DNA of 21,956 nt from contig CAXBAF010000043.1 in assembly GCA_963973795.1 (NCBI GenBank), forward strand, positions 1 to 21,956, in the 5' to 3' direction. Below the pieces are notes generated by a model. The model saw only the letters and a list, made by a program, of their open reading frames with translations, made no database searches and was not told where the DNA came from. Source of the DNA: UBA1926 sp002337215. GTDB lineage: Bacteria; Planctomycetota; Phycisphaerae; Phycisphaerales; UBA1924. Of this stretch, positions 14,185 through 21,956 are shown one piece after another (position 1 is the stretch's first letter; each line of letters opens with the position of its first letter). The translations under genes and the position numbers were made by a program.

Positions 14185-16163
14185 GGGCCCACCCGGAAGA
14201 CGATCAGGTCGGTGAGCCGGCCGTTCGAGTAGTTGTAGCCTCGGACGCGTCCGAGCTCCGTGAGCGAGGGGCCCCGCATGTCGGCGTTGTCGATGTCTTC
14301 AGGCCTTGCGATGAGGATCCCGCGTGGGTTCTCGCGGGCCCACGAAAGCGCGTCGTCGGCCTTGTCGAGGGTGCCGCGGGTGAGGAAGACGAGGCTGTCC
14401 TCGTGGTAGCCGACGGCGCCGATGGGGCGGTCGTTGTCGGGGTTGTGCGCACGGATGAGGTTGTTGAGCTTGGGGCTGATCCAGAGGCCGTCGGCGTGCG
14501 GGAGCACGACGCCGAGCGTGCCGGCGTAGGTGATGACGATCGCGATGAGCGACAGCGTTTGTGCGCCGCCCAGTTGGTTCATCGTGACGCGTCGCCAGGC
14601 TCGCCAGAGCGTCCAGCAGGCAAAGCAGGCCGTGACGATCGCGACGCCCTTGATCGCCCAGGGGCCGAAGGTGATGCCGATGCCGAGCGGGAGCCCGGCG
14701 CAGATCAGGAAGCCGACGCCGACCCAGATTCGGTGGCCCAGCAACGCGGCCCCGTCGTCGACACCCTTGAGCGCACGCGCGGCGGCCTGGAGCAGCCCGC
14801 GGGCGGTCAGTAGCGCGATTGGTGGGTAGAGCGGGAGGGTGTAGTGGGGGAGCTTGGTCGCGATGAGTTCGAAGGCGATCCACGACGGGATGATCCAGCA
14901 GAGGCAGAAGAGTTCGGCGTGTCGGCCGTGTGCCCTTGCGAAGAGCCCCCTGAAGAACGCCTTCGTGCGCACGGTGATGGGCGCGGGGACATGGATCGCG
15001 TCGTCGTCGTTGTCGTTCTCGTTGAAACCGGCGGGGCGGGGGAGGGCGTGGCCCTGTGCTCGGCGGCAGGCACGCACGAAGGAAATCGCGGTGAGCAGAC
15101 ATCCTGGCCAGAACAGGGGAACGAGCAGGAAGAGGTGGAAACCGGGCGGTCCTGCGTGGCCTTCCATGGCGCTGCCCGACCGGCCGACGGTTTCGCCGAA
15201 GACGATGGCGCGGTACTCGTCGAAGCCGACGCGGTCGATGACGGCGATGACCCAGGGGAGCGTTATTGCGGCGAAGATGAGCAGGCCCGGGGCGGGCGTG
15301 AGCGCGCGGATCGGGCGCCAGTCGCGGGATTTGAGGCAGAACGCGAGCAGGGCGAGGGCGGCGATCATCGGGGTGATCGGGCCCTTGGCGAGGACGCCCA
15401 GGGCAAGGGCGATCCAGAAGAGGGCGGACCAGAGGGTCGGTCTGAGCCAGCTTGATGGTCGAGAGCGTGCGCGTGACAGCGTTTCCCAGAGCGCCCACAT
15501 GGTGACGGTTGTGCAGGCGAGGAGGAGCTGGTCGGCCCTCGCCTGGTGCGCATCCCAGACGACCATCGGGCAGACGGCGAGGAGGGCGGCGGCGGTGAAG
15601 CCGACGCGGGGATCGAACATCGAGCAGCCCAGCCGCCAGGTCGCGAGGACAGCGATGGTCGCGAACAGGGCGCTGGGGATGCGGTACATCCAGACCGCGT
15701 CGCGGGTCGGATCGCCCGCGGTGAAGATCGCGGCGGACGCGGATTGGGCCCAGTAGATGAGCGGGGGTTTGTTGAGACGGGGAGTGGACTGGACCTTTGG
15801 GACGATGAGTCCGCCGTCGTGGAGTTGTGGTGACTGGTTGTCGTCAGCGAGCGCGACGGACTCGAACATCTGCCGGCTCGCTTGGGCAAAGCGGGATTCA
15901 TCCCGATCGACGGGGGGCATGCTGAACGCGCCGGGGAGATAGACTGCGGCGCAGAGCACTATGAGCACCAGGCCGGCCGGGAGGCTCCGCGCCGTTCGCA
16001 CGGCGCGCCAGCGGCCCACGGGGCCCGTGAGGCTCAAGCGGAGATCGTCGAGCATGTCATCGAGCCAGGATCGCACGGCCTTCGAGCCCTCCGAGAAAAG
16101 CGCCGAGAGCGACTCTATCGCCGGCGGGCGGGGTGCGCGCGATCGGGCGGTCGTCGCGGTCAC
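14181..16163 (-). CDS. ArnT/PMT-type polyprenyl-phosphate-dependent glycosyltransferase
   Basis: This integral membrane enzyme of the GT-C fold probably moves a sugar from a polyprenyl-phosphate donor to a lipid or protein on the periplasmic face. The first periplasmic loop carries DRDESRFAQASRQM (D86, D88, E89), followed by LNKPPLIYW. The landmark KLPHYTLPLYPPIALL, typical of ArnT, occurs in the second half. A dozen or so membrane segments precede a soluble C-terminal domain (about residues 560-660). The Asp/Asn run NENDNDDDA comes from a triplet-like repeat near 15001-15023. The stated start is a GTG at 16163; ATG at 16055 is an alternative that still precedes the first membrane segment. 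The 5' region overlaps the divergent PAP2 gene. The acceptor and sugar cannot be told. Confidence 0.92.
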   Translation of the reverse strand: MTATTARSRAPRPPAIESLSALFSEGSKAVRSWLDDMLDDLRLSLTGPVGRWRAVRTARSLPAGLVLIVLCAAVYLPGAFSMPPVDRDESRFAQASRQMFESVALADDNQSPQLHDGGLIVPKVQSTPRLNKPPLIYWAQSASAAIFTAGDPTRDAVWMYRIPSALFATIAVLATWRLGCSMFDPRVGFTAAALLAVCPMVVWDAHQARADQLLLACTTVTMWALWETLSRARSRPSSWLRPTLWSALFWIALALGVLAKGPITPMIAALALLAFCLKSRDWRPIRALTPAPGLLIFAAITLPWVIAVIDRVGFDEYRAIVFGETVGRSGSAMEGHAGPPGFHLFLLVPLFWPGCLLTAISFVRACRRAQGHALPRPAGFNENDNDDDAIHVPAPITVRTKAFFRGLFARAHGRHAELFCLCWIIPSWIAFELIATKLPHYTLPLYPPIALLTARGLLQAAARALKGVDDGAALLGHRIWVGVGFLICAGLPLGIGITFGPWAIKGVAIVTACFACWTLWRAWRRVTMNQLGGAQTLSLIAIVITYAGTLGVVLPHADGLWISPKLNNLIRAHNPDNDRPIGAVGYHEDSLVFLTRGTLDKADDALSWARENPRGILIARPEDIDNADMRGPSLTELGRVRGYNYSNGRLTDLIVFRVGP

Positions 16164-16899
16164 CCTTGGGCTCGCGGCGTGCTTCGTGGGCTTGCATCAG
16201 CTCGTGCCCTATGACGGGGCGATCTCGCGGTGGGCGGTTTCGTTGATCCGGGAGCGGCGGCTCGGTGGGGACGTCGTCCGCGAGCTCGAGGCTCTGCAGC
16301 AATACGGGCAGGGGGCGGTGACGATTCTTGTCGTTTGGTCGATCTGGTTGCTGCAGCCCGCGTTGCGGCGGCGGCTGCTGGACTGGTTGTTCGCGATCGT
16401 GCTGGCGTCGCTGATCGGGTACCCGGCGAAGATGCTGATCGGTCGGCCCCGGCCCAAGTTTGGCGATCCGGAGCATTTCCTCGGGCCGTTCGGGGTGTAC
16501 CCAGTCTCGGAGGAAACCGGTCTTCGGCACGCGTGGGAGATCGGGTCCGGGATCTCGTCTGACCTGTGGTCGATGCCTTCGAGTCACACGTTGTTTGCCG
16601 TGGTCATGAGTTCGATGCTCTGGGTCTGGTACCCGAGGCTTCGGCCCGTTGCGGTGACGATGGTGGTGCTGGTGGGGGTGAGCAGGATCTTGTTTGGGGC
16701 GCACTATCTGACGGATGTATTGGTCGGTGGGGCGATGGGTGCGTTGATCGCGGTCCCTGCGGCGCGGCACCATCTGGGGGTCCGGGTCGTGGATTGGGTG
16801 TGGGGCCGTCTGGTTGATCGGGATGCGACGCCCGCTCTCCCGGGCCTGGTTGAGTCCGAGCAGCGAGCGCGGTTCCGGGAACTCGCGGGGCGGGTTTGA
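16054..16899 (+). CDS. PAP2 (type 2 phosphatidic acid phosphatase) family membrane phosphatase
   Basis: This 281-residue membrane protein has all three parts of the PAP2 active site: K-x6-RP in KMLIGRPRP (K126), PSSH (175-178, with H178) and SR-x5-H-x3-D in SRILFGAHYLTD (S210 to D221, nucleophile H217). Six membrane segments are apparent. Relatives dephosphorylate undecaprenyl diphosphate, phosphatidate or lipid A. Divergence from an ArnT-like transferase favours a role in polyprenyl carrier recycling or lipid modification, which is inference. The ATG at 16054 follows GGAG at 16040-16043; an in-frame ATG at 15961 would lie fully inside the opposite gene. The C-terminal 40 residues are cytoplasmic and charged. 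Confidence 0.93.
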   Translation: MSSSQDRTAFEPSEKSAESDSIAGGRGARDRAVVAVTLGLAACFVGLHQLVPYDGAISRWAVSLIRERRLGGDVVRELEALQQYGQGAVTILVVWSIWLLQPALRRRLLDWLFAIVLASLIGYPAKMLIGRPRPKFGDPEHFLGPFGVYPVSEETGLRHAWEIGSGISSDLWSMPSSHTLFAVVMSSMLWVWYPRLRPVAVTMVVLVGVSRILFGAHYLTDVLVGGAMGALIAVPAARHHLGVRVVDWVWGRLVDRDATPALPGLVESEQRARFRELAGRV

Positions 16900-16939
16900 T
16901 CGCCGTGCGGCGGGGCCGGAAAACGGGGCTGGCGGGGTC

Positions 16940-16945
16940 TAGAGT
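16940..16945 (+). promoter_or_regulatory. Candidate -10 hexamer TAGAGT of the tRNA-Ser gene
   Basis: TAGAGT lies 11 bases before the tRNA 5' end, giving a predicted leader of about five bases, normal for bacterial tRNA precursors. It fits the TANNNT pattern of other candidates in the window. No good -35 is seen. Confidence 0.45.
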
Positions 16946-16956
16946 GTGGACCAGTC

Positions 16957-17043
16957 GGAGAGGTGGCCGAGCGGTTGAAGGCGCACGATTGGAATTCGTG
17001 TATGGCAGCAATGTCATCGGGGGTTCGAATCCCCCTCTCTCCG
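16957..17043 (+). tRNA. tRNA-Ser (anticodon GGA)
   Basis: The 87-base cloverleaf is complete. The acceptor is GGAGAGG with TCTCTCC (the last pair a G-U wobble). The D arm is GCC...GGC. The anticodon stem is CACGA/TCGTG around loop TTGGAAT, with anticodon GGA at 16991-16993. There is a long class II variable arm (ATGGCA-GCAA-TGTCAT) and a T arm GGGGG-TTCGAAT-CCCCC. The discriminator is G at 17043, as expected for serine. The CCA end is not encoded (CTT follows), so it must be added by tRNA nucleotidyltransferase. It reads UCC and UCU codons. Confidence 0.97.
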
Positions 17044-17257
17044 CTTTCAGGCTGATACGAGCGTGTGATTTCCTTTGTTCCGAGCCAGAGTCGCCCGGAG
17101 CACAAGGGCTATCGCTCTAATCGCAACGCGCGGAGATGTTGTCTGATCACCCTGAGTGCGAGTCCGGTCTGGAACCCGCTGGGTGTCGCTCGGATTGACG
17201 CTGGACCTTGTCGATCTGGACAGCCGCGGGGGCACGCCGTGGGGATTCGGCTTTAGA

Positions 17258-17998
17258 TCATGGGGTCGGCGGGAGCGGGCAGCCGGCGAGGAAGCCGGTA
17301 ATGAACGCGTCGATATCCGCGAGATCGAAGATGGAATCTTCGTTCAGGTCGGCGACGGGGTCGTTTGCGAGGAATCCGGCCGCGAACACGCTGACATCGG
17401 CGAGGTCGAGTTGGCCGTAGGGCAACGCGGCATCGAACGGTCCGCAACGGATGATCAATGAGGTTCCGGACAGGGTTCCGGTGACAATCGTGTTGGGGGT
17501 GGTTCCGTCGAAGACAACCGTCTCGCGGGTGGGCGTTCCGGCTGAGGCAAGGAAGCTGATGTCGGTGTTGGGGGTGGAGAAGACCGCGGTGAAGTTGAGG
17601 GTGGCGAAGAGTGTCCCTGCTTCGGCCGCTGGTGTTGGCGTGCCGAGGGGGCCGAGCCCGACGAAGACACCGTCGCCGTCGGCTGGCGGATTCGCCTCGT
17701 TGAGTCCCCCGGTTCCGACGGCTGGGAACCCGGCGAAGATGAGATTCGCGGGGTTCGCGGGATCGACACCATCGAGGGTGAGGTGGACGGTGTCCCAGGT
17801 GAAGATCGCCTCGATTGCGCCGACCGTCTCGGCGGGTGGTCCGGGGTCGCCCACGACGTAGATGCGGACCGGGACGGTGTCGGCGGGGTCGACGAGGTTG
17901 TCGTCGACCCGGAACTCGAGATTAACATCGGCGGACGCGACCACGCCGAATGCGAGCAGTGCAGCGATGGAGAGCCTTGCGGTGGTGGTGATGAACAT
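17258..17998 (-). CDS. Secreted cohesin-like protein with C-terminal GC-bounded dockerin repeat (246 aa)
   Basis: A signal peptide is clear: MFITTTARLSIAALLAFGVVASA with cleavage after AxA at residue 23. The body (about 24-180) is beta-rich, with VPVRIYVVGDPGPPAETVGA and AIFTWDTVHLTLDGVDP, in the style of cohesin-like extracellular modules. From about residue 184 the dockerin-type region begins at CGPFD and has two repeats, LDLADVSVFAAGFL and DLNEDSIFDLADIDAFITGF, ending AGCPLPPTP. The second repeat has a complete calcium-binding EF-hand-like loop; the first lacks the leading Asp/Asn. The ATG at 17998 follows AGGGAGAAG on the minus strand; the longer in-frame reading to 18178 has no support. 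It lies 182 bases downstream of the larger dockerin gene. Surface display or adhesion is a guess. Confidence 0.85.
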   Translation of the reverse strand: MFITTTARLSIAALLAFGVVASADVNLEFRVDDNLVDPADTVPVRIYVVGDPGPPAETVGAIEAIFTWDTVHLTLDGVDPANPANLIFAGFPAVGTGGLNEANPPADGDGVFVGLGPLGTPTPAAEAGTLFATLNFTAVFSTPNTDISFLASAGTPTRETVVFDGTTPNTIVTGTLSGTSLIIRCGPFDAALPYGQLDLADVSVFAAGFLANDPVADLNEDSIFDLADIDAFITGFLAGCPLPPTP

Positions 17999-18090
17999 TC
18001 TCTGCTTCTCCCTACGCGGGTGTCCCACGAGTGTTGAATCGTGCGATCTGATGATCGTGGTTCGTTGTCCTCCCGATCGTATCGGGAGAT

Positions 18091-18125
18091 CGGCGAAACG
18101 GAAAAGAGGGAAGCGGGTTTCGCCG
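18091..18125. repeat. Inverted repeat between the two dockerin genes
   Basis: CGGCGAAAC (18091-18099) and GTTTCGCCG (18117-18125) are perfect 9-bp arms around a 17-base purine-rich centre, GAAAAGAGGGAAGCG. A second inverted repeat, CTCCCGAT-CGT-ATCGGGAG, lies beside it at 18070-18088. Neither is followed by a T-run on the minus strand, so they are not classic intrinsic terminators; they may form an mRNA leader or 3'-end structure. Confidence 0.5.
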
Positions 18126-18180
18126 CGTCCCCCCTGTGGTGATCGGTCCGCGGGACGGGAGGCCCCGCGGGGGTGCATGG

Positions 18181-21100
18181 TTACCGGTCGATCACCAGGC
18201 CGATGCGTTCGAGAACGAACGCGAGGTCGGCGAGATCGGCTCTGCCATCGCGGTTGACATCTGCGGCAGGGTCGCCCGCGTGGAAGGCGTTGACGACGGT
18301 GGTGATATCGATCCGGTCGATCACACCGTCGGCGTTGAGGTCGGCGAGACGATCGGGCCGGGCGCCGCCCAGGAAGGCGGCGATGTCGGCCGTGTCGAGG
18401 ACGCCGTCGTGGTTGAGGTCGGCGCCGGCGAGTTCACCCATCCCGAGATCGGCGAGGCGATCGGTCGCGATGGATGTGTACGGCCCGGCCGCACGGATCG
18501 CGTCGAACTCGATCTGCCCCGAACCGCTGCCCGCGGTCAGCAGGTTGCTGGCACACGTCGCCTCGGCGGCGAGGAGGAACTGGGTCTGGATAAAGGTGAA
18601 GTCCTCCGTGCCGACCATGCCGTTGCCGCTGGCGTCGGCGTCGGGGGTGGGCGAGCCGCAGAGGGTGTCACCACCGGGTGCGTTGGGATCAATCCCGAAC
18701 TGGCTGATAAAGACACCGAAGTCGAGGATATCGATGAATTCGTCATCGTTGAAATTGCCGCCTGGGAGCGAGTCGTCGTCGCTCGCGCCGTTCGCGGTGA
18801 AGTCGGCGGTGTAGACGGTGCCGGCGATCATGAAGTCGTCGGAGTCCTGCATGCGGAGCGTGTGGCGGGTGTCACGGGCTGAGATGCAGTCGTAGTCGCC
18901 GCAGGGGACCTCGATCGCGACCGAGCCGAGGCCGTTGATGAAAGCGACGTCCTGCTCGATGATGACGGCGGGATCGCCGTTGGACGGCGTGAGCTCGAAG
19001 GCGATGCAGCGATCGAGCGCCAGCGAGGAACCTGCGAGATCGCCCGCGACGGGGAGATAGGTCGACTGGTCGCCGATGCTGCTGCCGTCGGGGTAGGCGA
19101 ACGCGTTGGGTGCGGCGTCCGGGGTGAATGTGCCGGCGAAACGGAGGGCGTCGCGGTTGGACGTGGTCCAGCCGTTCATCGCGTCGAAGAGTTGGGCGTT
19201 GGGGATGAACAGCTCGGTCACCCGGCCCGCCCCCGAGACGGCGGTCTTCTGCTGGATGCCCGTTGAGGCCGGGGCGTTGTTGACGATCGCGGCGGGTGCG
19301 CCGGTCGCTTCGTCGGATTCGGTTGCGTCATCACCGACGGCCCATGTGCCCCAGTAATCGCCCGGAGTGCCGCTTCCGGAGGGATCGCCCACGGGCCCTG
19401 TGTTCATGCCCGAGTCGGAGACGATGTTCCATGAGTAGCGCCAGTCGGCGCCGCCGTTGATGGTGAGTGTGTGGTCATCGACGGGGATGCCGCCCGTGAC
19501 ATCGATGACGGTGAACCAGGCGTAGCGGTTGCCGCCCACCTCGGCGGGGATGGTGTCGGCCGGGGTTGTGCGGGTCTCGGTGAACAGGAGTGAGCCCGAG
19601 GCGTCATACAGCTTCAGGTCGACCGCGAGAACGCCCGCGTCGTTGCGGAAGGCGTGCTCGAAGGTGTACCACCCCGCGGCGGGGACGACGTAGTTGTTGG
19701 CGAGCGTGTCGAGGTCTTCGCGCGGGGCGAAGTTGGTGTTGTTGCTGCCCGCGACGATGAGATCCCCTGTGGAGGTGTCTTTGGTCACATGGAAGATGAA
19801 GTCGCGCTGGTGATTGTTGTCGCTGCCGTTGGAGGCGACGGCATAATCGAACCCTTCGCCGAGCGCCCAGGAGGGGTCGAGATAGATCGCGGTGCGGGCG
19901 GCGTAGTTGCCGGTCCACGTGTCGCGGTACATATCGAATCGGCTGAAGGGCGCGGAACTCGCGTCGCCATCGAAGATCGCGTGGGACGCGCCCTCGTTGG
20001 AGGTGATGCCGTTGGTGCCGCTGGGGACCTGGGTTGCTGAGCCGAACCATCCGTTGGAGATGTCGAACCACCCGGAGGTATTGGATTCGAAGTCCTGGTT
20101 CCAGGCGGTCTGGGCGGCGTTGCCGTCGAGGCCGAGGTGGACGGTCAGCGCGTCGTCTTCATCGAGCGCCCGGCCGTCGGTGGTGTCGTTGCCGGCGAAG
20201 GCGAGGTAGAGCCCGTCCGGTGCCCAGGCGGAGAAGACCTCGACCTGGTCGGGGCCGTTGGCGGCGACGCCGTTGCTGAAACCAGCCGGCCATTCGCTGA
20301 GATCGCCGTCGAGGATGATGCCGGGGCCCTCGTTGACATTTCGGAGTTCGACCGCGACCTCGACGGTGTTGACGGGGTTGACGGTGATGTCCTGGGTGAC
20401 CTGGGTCTCGTTGCCGCACGCGTCGGTGACGGTCCAGGTGACGGTGGTGGTGCCGGCCGGGTAGATGCCGGACGCGTCGTCGGTGCCGGTGAAGTCGTTG
20501 GTGATTGCGACGGTGCTGCAGTTGTCGGAGGCCGAGATGGGTGGGACGACGACGACCGCGTCGCACATGCCGGCGTCGGCGTTGAGCGCGATCGCGCTCG
20601 GCGAGGACACGATCGGCGAGAGCGAGTCCTTGGTGACGGGGTCCAGGTCGATGAGGCCTGCGCCGAGATCGGTGCCGGTGGCATCTGTGATGCGTGAGGG
20701 TGGGTTGACGCCGGGGCGGAAGGTCACGAGATCCGCGGTCTCGCAGAAGTCGCCCAGCACATCGAAGGTGATGCGCGCCATCGTGGTGGGCACGGCGGTG
20801 CCGGTGTCCCCGTTGGGGACGCCCACGGCGTAGTCGATCGTCCCGGTGGTCTCGTTCACGCTCTCGTAGATCTCGACGGTGAAGGGGCCGTCGCCCGGGT
20901 CGGCGGAGACGAAATCGAGGAGCGATTCGTCGTAGTCGAGAAAGAACTGGCCGCCCACGGCGAGGGCCTGCAGGCCCTGGGCGTCGATCTCGACAACGAG
21001 TTGGTTCTCGCTCGCGTCGAGGCAGTCGTCGGCGGGGTTGAGCTCGAGCTCGGTGGGGGCTGTAGCGGACTGGACGAGATACTCGACGGAGATGAGGTCG

Positions 21101-21825
21101 ATGTTGCTGCCGGCGGCGCCGGCGACGGTGAGGAAGAAGCCCATGTCCGTCTGATTGGTGTAGGGGAGCCCGCCGAACGCGCCCGAGCCGACCAGGATGC
21201 CGTTATCGACAAGGAAGATGTTGGCATCAACGACGGTGAATTCGCCGGAGGGTGGGAAATCGACGGCGAGTTGGGGGTCGTAGGCATCGGGGTTGGCGTC
21301 GCGGTCGGCGCCGGCGCCGAAGAGCCAGCCGATGGTGTCGATGGGGTTGCCGGAAGGCGAGAAGGTAAAGCCGAGGGGGAGGAAGCCGTCGGAGAAGGGG
21401 TCGATGCGGGTGGTGACGACGATGGTGCGGGTGCCGTCGCCGTTATCGAACTCGGCCACGCCCGCCTCGACGGGAAAACCGTTGAGCTGGCTGACGCCGG
21501 CGGGTTGGAAGAATCCGTTGCTGAGCAGGCTCTGGCCGCCCGGGGCGGCCGAGACCCACGCGAACTCGTTGATGAGCGGGCTGTCGGCGACGAGCACCTC
21601 GCTGTCGAACGTGTCGCCCAGCGCGCGGGTGGCGAACTCGGGTTCTTCGAGGATTCGAAGCGGGCGACTGGCATCAAACTGCCCGATCTGGACCGCGGTG
21701 CGCGGGAGATCAATCGGTGCACCGATGGCTGAGTCGATCTGCTGGGCGGCGGCGGGACCGGCGAACGCGGCGGCCGCGAGCGTGCACCCCAACGCGGGGC
21801 TGAGTGCGGTTCGTTTCGATGTCAC
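18181..21825 (-). CDS. Large secreted multidomain protein with cohesin-like, HYR, CBM9-like and dockerin repeats (1214 aa)
   Basis: The start is a GTG at 21825, six bases after AAAGGAG; an ATG at 21855 would place the signal peptide ten residues in. The signal peptide (MTSKRTALSPALGCTLAAAA, cleaved near AAA at 25-27) is followed by a beta-rich region. Next come a cohesin-like module (about 268-390, FFLDYDESLLDFVSADPG) and a HYR domain (about 410-495, PAGTTTVTWTVTDACGN). A CBM9-like segment (about 505-565, LDGDLSEWP...LYLAFAGNDTTDG) and a LamG-like stretch follow. The C-terminus holds five EF-hand-like loops: FNDDEFIDILDF (about 1024), DADASGNGMVGTEDF (1062), DLNHDGVLDTADIAAF (1134), DLNADGVIDRIDI (1160) and DVNRDGRADLADLAF (1191). 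There is no LPXTG or PEP-CTERM anchor. Binding of polysaccharide or matrix proteins is inferred. Confidence 0.88.
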   Translation of the reverse strand: MTSKRTALSPALGCTLAAAAFAGPAAAQQIDSAIGAPIDLPRTAVQIGQFDASRPLRILEEPEFATRALGDTFDSEVLVADSPLINEFAWVSAAPGGQSLLSNGFFQPAGVSQLNGFPVEAGVAEFDNGDGTRTIVVTTRIDPFSDGFLPLGFTFSPSGNPIDTIGWLFGAGADRDANPDAYDPQLAVDFPPSGEFTVVDANIFLVDNGILVGSGAFGGLPYTNQTDMGFFLTVAGAAGSNIDLISVEYLVQSATAPTELELNPADDCLDASENQLVVEIDAQGLQALAVGGQFFLDYDESLLDFVSADPGDGPFTVEIYESVNETTGTIDYAVGVPNGDTGTAVPTTMARITFDVLGDFCETADLVTFRPGVNPPSRITDATGTDLGAGLIDLDPVTKDSLSPIVSSPSAIALNADAGMCDAVVVVPPISASDNCSTVAITNDFTGTDDASGIYPAGTTTVTWTVTDACGNETQVTQDITVNPVNTVEVAVELRNVNEGPGIILDGDLSEWPAGFSNGVAANGPDQVEVFSAWAPDGLYLAFAGNDTTDGRALDEDDALTVHLGLDGNAAQTAWNQDFESNTSGWFDISNGWFGSATQVPSGTNGITSNEGASHAIFDGDASSAPFSRFDMYRDTWTGNYAARTAIYLDPSWALGEGFDYAVASNGSDNNHQRDFIFHVTKDTSTGDLIVAGSNNTNFAPREDLDTLANNYVVPAAGWYTFEHAFRNDAGVLAVDLKLYDASGSLLFTETRTTPADTIPAEVGGNRYAWFTVIDVTGGIPVDDHTLTINGGADWRYSWNIVSDSGMNTGPVGDPSGSGTPGDYWGTWAVGDDATESDEATGAPAAIVNNAPASTGIQQKTAVSGAGRVTELFIPNAQLFDAMNGWTTSNRDALRFAGTFTPDAAPNAFAYPDGSSIGDQSTYLPVAGDLAGSSLALDRCIAFELTPSNGDPAVIIEQDVAFINGLGSVAIEVPCGDYDCISARDTRHTLRMQDSDDFMIAGTVYTADFTANGASDDDSLPGGNFNDDEFIDILDFGVFISQFGIDPNAPGGDTLCGSPTPDADASGNGMVGTEDFTFIQTQFLLAAEATCASNLLTAGSGSGQIEFDAIRAAGPYTSIATDRLADLGMGELAGADLNHDGVLDTADIAAFLGGARPDRLADLNADGVIDRIDITTVVNAFHAGDPAADVNRDGRADLADLAFVLERIGLVIDR

Positions 21826-21956
21826 GGAGAGCTCCTTTCCCTGACTCGGCCTCATGGGGCCGGTCCCACTTCTATCCCTATCCCGCGGACGCGGGCCATC
21901 GCCGGCGGGCCCGCTGATGGAAGCCCGGAGATGTGCGCGGACGGCGACAGAATCGG
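21826..21956 (-). promoter_or_regulatory. Upstream region of the large dockerin gene
   Basis: The minus strand reads GGGATAGGGATAGAAGTGGG about 45 to 65 bases before the GTG start, an AT-containing patch in otherwise GC-rich sequence that could hold the -10. AAAGGAG at 21832-21838 is the ribosome binding site. No gene is evident in the last 100 bases. Confidence 0.3.

Noticed and set aside
15001..15023. CRISPR-like or microsatellite repeat near 15001
   Set aside because: It is a short run of tcg/ttg-type triplets encoding an Asp/Asn-rich cytoplasmic loop of the transferase, without spacers; ordinary codon-level repetition.
16957..17043. tRNA-Ser as an integration site for a mobile element
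   Set aside because: There is no integrase, no direct repeat of the tRNA 3' end within the window, and the flanking genes look native in composition.
18070..18088. Intrinsic terminator of the large dockerin gene
   Set aside because: CTCCCGAT-CGT-ATCGGGAG is a good stem but no T-run follows it on the minus strand, and it is more than 90 bases from the stop codon.

Overview
The window is a GC-rich (roughly two-thirds G+C), densely coded stretch of a bacterial chromosome. Several features point to Planctomycetota, most likely class Phycisphaerae or a close relative. Two large secreted proteins carry cohesin-like modules and dockerin-type EF-hand repeats, one of them ending in the Gly-Cys bounded dockerin form that I associate with planctomycetes. 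There are also a DUF2752 protein, many conserved-looking proteins of unknown function, and scattered housekeeping genes instead of classic operons (a lone nuoA, a groEL with no groES beside it). The taxonomic placement is inference; there is no rRNA here. I see no phage, plasmid, insertion-sequence or CRISPR content.

Layout. 1-527 (-) is the 5' end of groEL. It is divided by a 414-base divergent region from nuoA (942-1364, +). Then come an EAL / CBS-like / degenerate-GGDEF c-di-GMP protein (1595-3388, +) and a DUF2752 membrane protein (3456-3884, +). A four-gene co-directional cluster follows (4017-6833, +): two related lipoproteins, a protein with weak glycosyltransferase resemblance, and a low-molecular-weight protein tyrosine phosphatase coupled to it by an ATGA overlap. 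purF (6921-8465, +) follows. On the minus strand are a PilZ-like protein (8576-9112) and a zinc-ribbon protein (9231-9632). A protein of unknown function (9714-10415, +) ends inside a strong hairpin. Next are a small unknown protein (10772-11053, +) and two multi-pass membrane proteins transcribed divergently (11082-12017, -; 12174-13454, +). truB (13375-14184, -) overlaps the tail of the latter and is itself coupled by ATGA to an ArnT/PMT-type glycosyltransferase (14181-16163, -). A PAP2 phosphatase (16054-16899, +) diverges from that transferase with overlapping 5' ends. tRNA-Ser(GGA) is at 16957-17043. The last 4.7 kb (-) encodes two exported dockerin proteins.

How the parts may work together. 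ArnT-like transferase plus PAP2 phosphatase suggests polyprenyl-phosphate-linked sugar transfer to the cell envelope. The lipoproteins, the glycosyltransferase-like protein and the tyrosine phosphatase may form an envelope or exopolysaccharide module. The EAL protein and the PilZ-like protein both hint at c-di-GMP signalling, but they are not adjacent and the PilZ-like protein lacks recognisable ligand residues.

Notable non-coding signals. Several genes have a TANNNT -10-like hexamer only 5-6 bases before the start codon and no Shine-Dalgarno sequence, which suggests leaderless mRNAs. An intrinsic terminator at 10405-10443 is oriented for minus-strand transcription although no minus-strand gene is evident there, which leaves room for a small RNA in 10444-10771. 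Two adjacent genes contain in-frame tandem DNA repeats (15 bp x 4 and 12 bp x 2) that encode flexible linkers.
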